Shown here: positions 1-6,358 of the stretch, in pieces | How positions within the stretch are numbered: position 1 is the stretch's first letter | Layout: each line of letters starts with the position of its first letter | Assembly: GCA_963933885.1 (NCBI GenBank) | Contig: CAWVWF010000143.1 | Location: 1 to 9,497, forward strand | Reading direction: 5' to 3' | Source: CAWVWF01 sp963933885 | Lineage (GTDB): Bacteria > Bacteroidota > Bacteroidia > Flavobacteriales_C > GCA-002722245 | Length of the DNA: 9,497 bases | Notes under the pieces: model-generated | The model's input: only the letters and a program-made list of their open reading frames with translations | What the model was told of the DNA's origin: nothing | Databases searched by the model: none | Made by a program: the position numbers and the translations under genes

Positions 1-1
1 A

Positions 2-3000
2 ATTGTTGGTACTCAAAACGGTACAACTGTTACTATTAATCCTTCGAATACAGTTGGGTCAAATGCAGCAGGAGTTCCTTTTAATATTACCTTAAATCAA
101 GGTGAAACCTATGCAATTGCTGCTACGAGTGGAGCAAGAGATTTAACAGGGTCTGTAATTACTTCGGATAAACCGATTGCAGTTTATGGATCTGTTAAAT
201 GTACTAACATCCCATCGAATTGTTCAGCTTGTGATCATGTTGTAGAACAAATGGCTCCGGTTTCTTCATGGGGTAAAAGTTTTGTGACTGCGCCATTGGC
301 TAGTAGAAAAGGTGGTGATGTTTTTAGATTTATAGCTTCTGAAGACGGAACTGCTATTACTGTGAACGGATCTGTTGTAGCTACTATTAATAGAGGTCAG
401 TTTCATGAAAGAGTAATTAATGGTAATGCTGAGATTATTGGAAGTAAGCCAATTATGGTTGTTCAATACTCAAGAGGACAAAGTTGTGATGGGGTTGTTT
501 CAGATCCATTCATGATGGTAATACCTCCTTATGAGCAGTATTTAGCAAACTATACAGTAGCAACACCTGCAACTGGATTTTCAAGAAACTTTATCAATTT
601 AGTAGTTCCTCAAATTGCTATTGGTAATGTTAAATTGAACGGTACAGTAGTTCCTTCTGGAAGTTTTACTGCAGTTGGTTCAAGCGGATTTTATGCTGCG
701 CAATTAACAGTAGCTGCTGGTTCGCATACAATTACAGGGAATTATCCTGTAGGTGTGCATAGTTACGGTTTTGGAAGTTATGATTCATATGGTTATCCAG
801 GTGGACAGTCATTATCTCCAATTGGATTTATTAATTCAATTAGTTTATCTCCAGTAAATGGAGGTGCTTCTCAAATTGGTATTGAGCATTGTGTTGAATC
901 AACAGTTTTAGATCAATTAAATGCTCCGGTAGAAGGAGTGAGGGTTGATTTTAACGTTACTGGTGCAAATACTTTAACTGGATTTGGATTTACAAACGCA
1001 TCTGGAGTGGCAGAATATTGCTACAGAAGTAGTGCTACTGGTGATGATGTGATTGTTGCTAAGACTGGTAGTTTAACGAGTAACACAGCAAATAAATCAT
1101 GGACTTGTGGAGCGGTTAGTTTAACTGTTAACGCGGAGGCTTGTTTTAGCGGTTCAGAGAACAGGATTTATTGTGGAGTTTCTGGTTATGTAGCGCCATA
1201 TTCTTTCTCTATTGATGGAGGAAGTACTTTTCAATCTTCTGGAGTATTTACAGGAATGTCTTTTGGATCGTACGATGTGATAGCGAAAGATGGAGCTGGA
1301 TGTTTATCTGCAGTTCAAACTGTTGTTTTAATTGATACTGAAGCTCCAAGTGCGGTTTGTAGAAATACAACTATTCAGTTAGATGCTAATCACGAAGCGA
1401 GTCTTGTTCCCATTAATATAAACAATGGATCCAATGATAATTGTGGTGTTGCTTCTTACCAGTTAAGTCCTGCAACATTTAATTGTGATAATGCTGGTTC
1501 AAATACAGTTACTTTAACTGTTACTGATGCAAGTGGAAATTCTTCTACTTGTGAATCGACAGTTACTGTTTTAGATGATGCAAACCCATGTTGTGAAGGT
1601 CCAAATGCAATTGCAGGTAACTTAACAGTTAGCTTAGATGCAAATGGAATTGCAGTTGTTAGCGCAACTCAAATCGATAGTGGAAGTACGGCTGATTGTG
1701 GTTTACAATCAATGACGATTTCTTCTACATCATTTACTTGTGATAACGTAGGGGAAAACACAGTGACATTAACTGTTACTGATGTAAACGGTATAGTTTC
1801 AACTGCAACTGCTATTGTAACTGTAATTGATGATACTGAACCAGTTTTAGTTTGTCAAAATGTTACACGTGTTTTAGATGCGGATGGACATTTACAATTT
1901 AATCCTTTAGTAGACGGAGCAGTGATTTCAAGAACTGATAACTGTCAAACTTTAGGTCATGTTGGATTTACAGGACCTAAGCATTACTACTGTCCACAAG
2001 TTGGAGATCATAATATCATTATCTACCAAAGAGATGTAAATGATAATCAAACTAGTTGTAACGTAGTATTAACTATTCTTGATGAAACTGCACCAGTTGT
2101 AGCTTGTAAGGATATTACAGTTCAGTTGGATGCAACAGGAAATGTTTCTATCGAAGCTGCTGATGTAGACGGAGGATCTTCGGATTCTTGTGGTTTAACA
2201 TTAAGTATTGATAAAGCTACGTTTACTTGTGCTGAAGTTGGAGTTAATCAAGTTGTTTTAACTGCTACGGATCCAAGTGGAAATGCTTCTTCATGTACTG
2301 CAAATGTAATTGTTGAGGATAATGTTTCTCCAAATGCAATTTGTCAGAGTGTTACTATTGAATTAGATGACAACGGTGCTGCTTCAGTTGTTGTAGCTGA
2401 TGTTAACAACGGTTCATCTGATAACTGTGGTATCGCAGATATTACTTTAGGAACTGAAAATGTTACTTTATTGTCTGAAGATTTCTCAGCTGGAAATTCT
2501 AACTGGGCGTTAACGCTTATTGACGGTAACGGTGGTTGGAGATCTAACGGAGGGAACTCTGGAGGTTTGTTCATCTTAAACGATAATGGTAAAGCAGGGA
2601 GTGATCCTATGATTACTAGAGCTGTATCAGGATTGATTGTAGGTGAAACTTATACTATTTCTGGAGACTACAAAAACTTTTATGGTTGTTGTGGTGCAAG
2701 TGTTGGTCAAATAGCATTTGGTGTTGATATAGACGGTAGCGAAGTTGCTGCTTTAGCAAACCCAGGTAGAGTATGGACTTCATTTTCTGTTACTTTTGTA
2801 GCTGCTTCTACAACTCAAACAATTGGTTTTAGAGGAGAAATAAATGGTACAGATACAGATATTGCAATCGATAACATAGCTGTTTCGGGAACTGTTCCTG
2901 CATATTCTCAAGCTTATACTTGTGAAAACGTTGGTAACAACGCAGTTGTTTTAAATGTTATTGATGTAAATGGAAACGAGTCTACTTGTTCTGCAAATAT

Positions 3001-5773
3001 TACTGTAGTTGATGTAATTGCACCAAATGCAATTGCTCAAGACTTAACTGTTGATTTAGATGCTTCAGGTAACGCTTCAGTTACTGCTGATCAGGTTAAT
3101 AATGGATCAAATGATAATTGTGGAGTTCAATCAATTTCTGTATCTCCAAGTGCATTTACTTGTGCTAATGTTGGTGATAACGAAGTTACTTTAACAGTAA
3201 CTGATGTTAACGGAAATGTATCAACAACAACTTCTAACGTTGTTGTTAACGATAATGAAGCTCCAACTGTAGTTTGTAAAGACATCACTGTTCAATTAGA
3301 TGTAAACGGTAGTGTTTCAATTACTGCAGCTGATGTAGATAACGGTTCTTCTGATAATTGTGGAATTGCTTCTATGAGCGTTTCTCCAAGTACATTTAGT
3401 TGTCCACAAGAAGGTGCTTTCGTTCCAGTTACTTTAACAGTAACAGATGTGAATGGAAATGTTTCTACTTGTGTATCAAATGTAGAGGTAGATGATAAAA
3501 TTTTACCAACTGCTGTTTGTAAAACGATAACTGTTGATTTAGATGTTAATGGTTCTGCTTCAATTGTAGCGAGAGATGTTGATGGTGGATCATTTGATAA
3601 TTGTGGATGGACTAATCCATTATGGGTATCTCAAGATATCTTCGATTGTTCTCACATTGGTGAAAATACTGTAACTATGAAAGTAGGAGATGGTAACGGA
3701 AACCAAAATACGTGTGAAGCAACTGTAGTTATTAGAGATGTAATTGCTCCAAATGCAATTGCTCAGGATTTATCTATTGATTTAGATGCTGCTGGAAATG
3801 CTTCAGTTACTGCTGCTCAAGTTAATAATGGATCAAGCGATAATTGTGGAGTAGCTTCTTTAGCAATATCACCAAGTGAATTTACTTGTGCTAATGTTGG
3901 TGATAACGAAGTTACTTTAACAGTAACTGATGTTAACGGAAATGTATCAACTACAACTTCAAATGTTGTTGTAAATGATAATGTTGCACCAATTGCAATT
4001 GCTCAAGATTTAGCAATCACTTTGGACGAAAACGGATTGGCTTCTATTACTGCTGAAGGTGTGGATGACGGATCAAATGATGCTTGTGGAGTTGCTTCTT
4101 TAGCAATATCACCAAATGATTTTGATTGTTCAAATACTGGAGATAATGTAGTTGTATTAACTGTTACTGATGTAAATGGTAATGAGTCTACTGCAACTGT
4201 TAACGTTAATGTAACGGATGTTACTGCACCGTTAATTGTTTGTCCTGCAAACATTGTGGTTTGTGACTTGATTGCTGCAGAATGGGATGAGCCTTACACG
4301 GACGATAATTGTTCGGTTGTATCTGTAGAAAGCAACTATCCATCAGGAACTATATTCCCTGTTGGTTCTACTACTGTTACTTATTTAGTAATCGATGCTT
4401 CAGGAAATCAAACATCATGTGATTTTGATGTATTGGTTAATCCGCTTCCAGAGGTTGTTATTTCTCAAGGAGAAATGGATGGTTTCTGTCAAGGTGGAGC
4501 AGTGGTATTAACTGCGAACTCAGCAACGGCTGTTTCATATTTATGGGATGATGCTTCAACTGGTATGACTAACAATGTTTATTCTACTGGTGATTATTCT
4601 GTAACTGTTACCGATGCGAACGGATGTACGCAAGGAGATACAACTTATGTTGATTACGATCAATTTGATATTCTTTCAGCTCATGTTATCATGACTTATG
4701 ATAGAATTCAAATGACTAACGATGATATCTCTTGTGGAGGAATCGGAATGTTAAGTCAGTCTGGACAGAGTTTCTTAAATGGTGGGCCATCTGATTTATT
4801 TATCAGTCCGTTTACTGTTTCTCCATGGTATACTAATCCATTAATTAACATGGCACCATTTAATACTACATGGTATGCTATTGATGATTTGGTTACAGGA
4901 ACTTCAAATGTAAACTTACCAGCTTTCGAAGCAAACACAAATGCTCCAGGAGCAAACGTGAATGTTTATGCTGGACAAACAGTTGCATTAACACAGTCTA
5001 ACTACGGGAATGTAACTGTATATGCTGGTGGTATATTGGTGATTTCAAATTCTGATATCAATTTACAAAGCTTAACAACTCACTATGGTGGGGCTGAAGT
5101 TAAGTTTACTAATTGTGCTACAGAGGTTCATATCGCAAACCAATGGTATTCATATGCTGGATTATTATTCAATGAGGATGCTAAATCCGTAGTTGTTTAT
5201 GTTGGTACAAACGATTCTTGGGGAACTCCTGGGATTAGTACTGTAACAATTATGGGTGGAAATCCATTTCCAGCAGGAAACAAATATGAAACTGCAATTG
5301 TAAACGCTTCGATTTATGCTAAGGGAAGGGTTAGTACTTATAACGCAGGTTATGGTACAACTACTAACATGAATGGTTTATTTATAGCTAAAGAGTTATA
5401 CTCTTATGGTAACGTAAACTGGTCATGTGCATCTCAATGTGCATCTGATTGTAGTGAAGGTCTTAATAAAAGAGACCTTAACGAAGGTTTACAAGCTGGT
5501 TCTGAAGATGCTCCAAGTATGGATGTGTCAGAAGAAATAGTTGTGGATTTATATCCTAATCCTTCTACAGGAACATTTGTTCTTGAAAACGTTGGTTCTT
5601 TCACAAGTATTAAAATTATGGATGCTAAAGGAGCTCTTGTAAAAGAGATTTCTAACCTAAATGGTGCATCTATAATAAATGTAGATGTAATGGATCAACC
5701 AAGTGGTATATATACTGCTGAATTAATCGGTAATTCTAATGTTCAACAAACTAAGTTTGTGATCACAAAGTAA
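2..5773 (+). CDS. Giant T9SS-secreted multidomain surface adhesin-like protein (5' partial)
   Basis: The frame is open from base 2, so Met at 251 is an internal residue and the true start lies upstream; 1923 residues are visible. Domains in order by nucleotide: IgGFc-binding-like domain about 2-830 (DLTGSVITSDKPIAVYGS, then CDHVVEQMAP and WGKSFV are typical of that family); an Ig-like domain about 872-1100; a SprB-like repeat about 1115-1330 (YSFSIDGG, GSYDVIAKDGAGC); ten HYR/Ig-like repeats 1334-4216; a HYR domain about 4217-4440; a PKD/Ig-like domain about 4440-4657; an unassigned beta-rich region about 4658-5456; and a C-terminal type A sorting domain about 5540-5770. By family knowledge the protein should be exported by Sec, passed through T9SS, trimmed at the tail and anchored at or released from the cell surface. 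A role in adhesion or biofilm is inference; no catalytic domain is seen. The gene is followed by its own terminator and appears to be the last in its transcript. Confidence 0.93.
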   Translation: MVGTQNGTTVTINPSNTVGSNAAGVPFNITLNQGETYAIAATSGARDLTGSVITSDKPIAVYGSVKCTNIPSNCSACDHVVEQMAPVSSWGKSFVTAPLASRKGGDVFRFIASEDGTAITVNGSVVATINRGQFHERVINGNAEIIGSKPIMVVQYSRGQSCDGVVSDPFMMVIPPYEQYLANYTVATPATGFSRNFINLVVPQIAIGNVKLNGTVVPSGSFTAVGSSGFYAAQLTVAAGSHTITGNYPVGVHSYGFGSYDSYGYPGGQSLSPIGFINSISLSPVNGGASQIGIEHCVESTVLDQLNAPVEGVRVDFNVTGANTLTGFGFTNASGVAEYCYRSSATGDDVIVAKTGSLTSNTANKSWTCGAVSLTVNAEACFSGSENRIYCGVSGYVAPYSFSIDGGSTFQSSGVFTGMSFGSYDVIAKDGAGCLSAVQTVVLIDTEAPSAVCRNTTIQLDANHEASLVPININNGSNDNCGVASYQLSPATFNCDNAGSNTVTLTVTDASGNSSTCESTVTVLDDANPCCEGPNAIAGNLTVSLDANGIAVVSATQIDSGSTADCGLQSMTISSTSFTCDNVGENTVTLTVTDVNGIVSTATAIVTVIDDTEPVLVCQNVTRVLDADGHLQFNPLVDGAVISRTDNCQTLGHVGFTGPKHYYCPQVGDHNIIIYQRDVNDNQTSCNVVLTILDETAPVVACKDITVQLDATGNVSIEAADVDGGSSDSCGLTLSIDKATFTCAEVGVNQVVLTATDPSGNASSCTANVIVEDNVSPNAICQSVTIELDDNGAASVVVADVNNGSSDNCGIADITLGTENVTLLSEDFSAGNSNWALTLIDGNGGWRSNGGNSGGLFILNDNGKAGSDPMITRAVSGLIVGETYTISGDYKNFYGCCGASVGQIAFGVDIDGSEVAALANPGRVWTSFSVTFVAASTTQTIGFRGEINGTDTDIAIDNIAVSGTVPAYSQAYTCENVGNNAVVLNVIDVNGNESTCSANITVVDVIAPNAIAQDLTVDLDASGNASVTADQVNNGSNDNCGVQSISVSPSAFTCANVGDNEVTLTVTDVNGNVSTTTSNVVVNDNEAPTVVCKDITVQLDVNGSVSITAADVDNGSSDNCGIASMSVSPSTFSCPQEGAFVPVTLTVTDVNGNVSTCVSNVEVDDKILPTAVCKTITVDLDVNGSASIVARDVDGGSFDNCGWTNPLWVSQDIFDCSHIGENTVTMKVGDGNGNQNTCEATVVIRDVIAPNAIAQDLSIDLDAAGNASVTAAQVNNGSSDNCGVASLAISPSEFTCANVGDNEVTLTVTDVNGNVSTTTSNVVVNDNVAPIAIAQDLAITLDENGLASITAEGVDDGSNDACGVASLAISPNDFDCSNTGDNVVVLTVTDVNGNESTATVNVNVTDVTAPLIVCPANIVVCDLIAAEWDEPYTDDNCSVVSVESNYPSGTIFPVGSTTVTYLVIDASGNQTSCDFDVLVNPLPEVVISQGEMDGFCQGGAVVLTANSATAVSYLWDDASTGMTNNVYSTGDYSVTVTDANGCTQGDTTYVDYDQFDILSAHVIMTYDRIQMTNDDISCGGIGMLSQSGQSFLNGGPSDLFISPFTVSPWYTNPLINMAPFNTTWYAIDDLVTGTSNVNLPAFEANTNAPGANVNVYAGQTVALTQSNYGNVTVYAGGILVISNSDINLQSLTTHYGGAEVKFTNCATEVHIANQWYSYAGLLFNEDAKSVVVYVGTNDSWGTPGISTVTIMGGNPFPAGNKYETAIVNASIYAKGRVSTYNAGYGTTTNMNGLFIAKELYSYGNVNWSCASQCASDCSEGLNKRDLNEGLQAGSEDAPSMDVSEEIVVDLYPNPSTGTFVLENVGSFTSIKIMDAKGALVKEISNLNGASIINVDVMDQPSGIYTAELIGNSNVQQTKFVITK
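2450..2914 (+). other. Jelly-roll/carbohydrate-binding-like domain inserted within repeat 5
   Basis: Repeat 5 starts normally up to CGIADITL, then about 155 residues unlike the other repeats intervene, and the repeat resumes at YTCENVGNNAVVLNVIDVNG. The insert reads like a beta-sandwich of the CBM4_9 / galactose-binding-like type: EDFSAGNSNW near the start, GGLFILND, SGLIVGETYTISGDYKN, a W-T-S-F-S-V-T-F strand and a terminal DIAIDNIAVSG. The last motif matches the D-x-x-IDN-[V/I] strand common in such domains. The assignment is by pattern only; the carbohydrate ligand is inferred and unknown. A CC pair (YGCCG) lies in its middle. Confidence 0.6.
3154..3225 (+). repeat. 72-bp exact direct repeat, copy 1 (repeat 6)
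   Basis: These 72 bases are identical to 3880-3951, exactly 726 bases downstream (242 codons, three repeat units). They encode the block from FTCANVGDNEV to VNGNVST. Surrounding sequence of the two units is also very similar. Identity at synonymous positions indicates recent duplication or gene conversion rather than selection on protein sequence alone. Confidence 0.95.
3880..3951 (+). repeat. 72-bp exact direct repeat, copy 2 (repeat 9)
   Basis: Second copy of the segment at 3154-3225, in the same frame and orientation. Recombination between the two copies would delete or add exactly three repeat units without changing the frame. Confidence 0.95.
4658..5456 (+). other. Unassigned beta-rich region of the adhesin, possible beta-solenoid
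   Basis: Between the last PKD/Ig-like unit and the sorting tail lie about 266 residues with no repeat or family that I recognise. Strings such as NVNVYAGQTVALTQSNYG and NVTVYAGGILVISNSD, followed by further short V/I-rich strands separated by G/N turns, suggest a right-handed beta-helix or stacked beta-sheet. It ends with a C-x3-C-x3-C cluster (5426-5452). It could be the functional tip of the protein or a spacer; sequence reading does not decide. Confidence 0.5.
5540..5770 (+). other. T9SS type A C-terminal sorting domain
   Basis: The last 77 residues contain YPNPSTGTF (YPNPSTG at 5552-5572), the SIKIMDAKGALVKE strand pair, PSGIYTAEL and the final KFVITK. This is the order of motifs in the Por_Secre_tail / type A sorting domain recognised by the type IX secretion system and normally cleaved after export. 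It follows an acidic linker and lies right at the stop codon, as expected. Confidence 0.93.
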
Positions 5774-5796
5774 GCAGGTTAATATTTTAAATAATT

Positions 5797-5827
5797 AGGG
5801 TAGTCTTGAAAAAGGCTACCCTTTTTT
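5797..5827 (+). terminator. Intrinsic terminator after the adhesin gene
   Basis: A 9-bp stem (AGGGTAGTC, 5797-5805, with GGCTACCCT, 5814-5822; one G-T wobble) encloses an 8-nt loop and runs into six T residues at 5822-5827, 23 bases past the stop codon. It is the best terminator in the window and ends the adhesin transcript. Confidence 0.88.
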
Positions 5828-5887
5828 GTTGTTCTTTTTTTGCGTTGAGATAGGCTATGTTTTACTAAGCTATAACAAACAAACCTT

Positions 5888-5905
5888 GTCATTCTCGCGA
5901 AGGCG
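5888..5905 (+). repeat. Left half of an interrupted hairpin-type intergenic repeat
   Basis: The segment GTCATTCTCGCGAAGGCG resembles the 5' half of a widespread intergenic palindrome of the form cattcccgcgaaggcgggaatct (recalled, not searched). The expected 3' half, GGAATCTAGAC, is absent here but appears at 6160-6170, on the other side of the 5906-6149 element. If both halves are joined, one nearly complete hairpin results. Confidence 0.45.
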
Positions 5906-6149
5906 CATTACTGTCCGGAATAAATAGATCTATAATTTACACGGTTAATGTCCAGTTGTTCTTATTTCAGTCTCATTTGAAAATGACTTAGAATTCGTTA
6001 TGGTTTAAAAAATGTATTTAATTGTAGGGATGCCTCTTGTGGGTATCCGAAACACAGTACTTTACACTAACACTACTACGTGTTGGGTACCCACAAGAGG
6101 CACCCCTACATTTACGAATTGGATTCAGATTTTATTCAGGACAGTAGTG
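5906..6149. mobile_element. MITE-like non-coding element with 19-bp terminal inverted repeats
   Basis: The left end CATTACTGTCCGGAATAAA (5906-5924) matches the reverse complement of the right end (6131-6149) at 17 of 19 positions. The 244-bp interior has no credible gene and includes the REP pair at 6024-6109. Flanks carry similar 9-mers, GCGAAGGCG at 5897-5905 and GCGGAGGCG at 6151-6159, which could be a worn target duplication, though one base (6150) separates the right copy from the end. Element ends of this sort are usual for transposase-mobilised MITEs; the parent insertion sequence is not identified and no transposase is present. Confidence 0.5.
6024..6109. repeat. Inverted pair of GTAG-headed REP-like hairpins (BIME-like)
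   Basis: Unit 1: GTAG at 6024-6027, stem GGATGCC (6028-6034), 7-nt loop, stem GGTATCC (6042-6048). Unit 2, on the minus strand: GTAG (6109-6106), GGGTGCC (6105-6099), the same 7-nt loop, GGTACCC (6091-6085). As one large hairpin, 6023-6048 and 6085-6110 match at 24 of 26 positions, with a further 5 bp at 6051-6055/6080-6084 and a 24-nt loop. A 5' GTAG plus an imperfect palindrome is the known signature of REPs mobilised by RAYT (TnpA-REP, Y1 HUH) transposases. No RAYT gene is in the window. Confidence 0.7.
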
Positions 6150-6171
6150 AGCGGAGGCGGGAATCTAGACG
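6150..6171 (+). repeat. Right half of the interrupted hairpin-type repeat
   Basis: AGCGGAGGCGGGAATCTAGAC resembles the 3' half of the palindrome whose 5' half is at 5888-5905. Together they suggest that the 5906-6149 element landed inside a pre-existing intergenic hairpin repeat. Confidence 0.4.
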
Positions 6172-6188
6172 TTTCGTTAAGCGATGTT

Positions 6189-6211
6189 AGACTTAATTTC
6201 TTGTTCTGAAA
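6189..6211 (+). repeat. Short dispersed repeat, copy 1
   Basis: The 17-mer AGACTTAATTTCTTGTT at 6189-6205, followed by CTGAAA, recurs at 7481-7497 followed by TTTGAAA. Both copies lie in intergenic DNA on either side of the reductase gene and in the same orientation. Nature unknown. Confidence 0.6.
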
Positions 6212-6234
6212 TGAATGAGAGTGTGTTTTAATTT

Positions 6235-6318
6235 GGTGACTATCACCAGTTTTACAAGGAAAGATACATCATCTAATATTTCAATTAATTAAAATCTAGC
6301 TATCACCATCTAGTTTTA
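6235..6318 (+). promoter_or_regulatory. Possible operator repeats upstream of the reductase
   Basis: The perfect 5-bp palindrome GGTGA-CTA-TCACC sits at 6235-6247, and CTATCACCA of this site (6240-6248) is repeated 60 bp downstream at 6300-6308; both copies are followed shortly by AGTTTTA or CAGTTTTA. The repeats precede the GTG start by about 50 to 120 bp and could bind a regulator of the reductase gene. No clear TTG/TAnnTTTG promoter pair was found here. Confidence 0.25.
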
Positions 6319-6358
6319 TATGAAATCAAGTCGTATTTTAGCATGACTAAGATAGATT

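Larger units (their letters stand above)
1334..4216 (+). repeat. Ten in-frame HYR/Ig-like repeats of about 80 codons
   Basis: Repeats begin near 1334, 1574, 1829, 2081, 2318, 3011, 3251, 3491, 3737 and 3977. The usual spacing is 237-255 nt; the fifth is longer because of an insert. Each unit runs roughly D-x-x-AP-x-A-[V/I]-[C/A], then LD-x-x-G, then GSSDNCG, then [F/Y]-x-C-x-x-x-G, then TVTDVNGN and a closing V-x-D. The conserved Asp/Asn turns are compatible with calcium-stabilised Ig-like folds, as known for HYR-type domains, but binding is not shown. Repeats 6 and 9 are almost identical in DNA, pointing to recent duplication. Repeat 3 is the most divergent, with YYCPQVGDH replacing the usual F-x-C block. 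Confidence 0.9.

Noticed and set aside
251..253. ATG at 251 as the start of the adhesin
   Set aside because: The same frame is open to the window edge and the upstream residues continue the IgGFc-binding-like domain, so this Met is internal.
1334..4216. Regularly spaced repeats as a CRISPR-like array
   Set aside because: The period is about 240 bp, repeats are imperfect and in one long reading frame, and they encode Ig-like domains.
266..4938. Four minus-strand open frames opposite the adhesin gene (266-466, 2344-2574, 4003-4254, 4756-4938)
   Set aside because: They are antisense shadows of a clearly coding repeat gene, with low-complexity translations and no independent start or family signals.
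6012..6209. 65-codon plus-strand open frame
   Set aside because: It runs straight through the REP inverted repeat and the MITE-like right end; the translation is not protein-like, and the repeats explain the sequence.
6311..6318. TAGTTTTA as a -7 promoter box for the reductase
   Set aside because: No TTG lies 17-23 bases upstream, so the partner element is missing.
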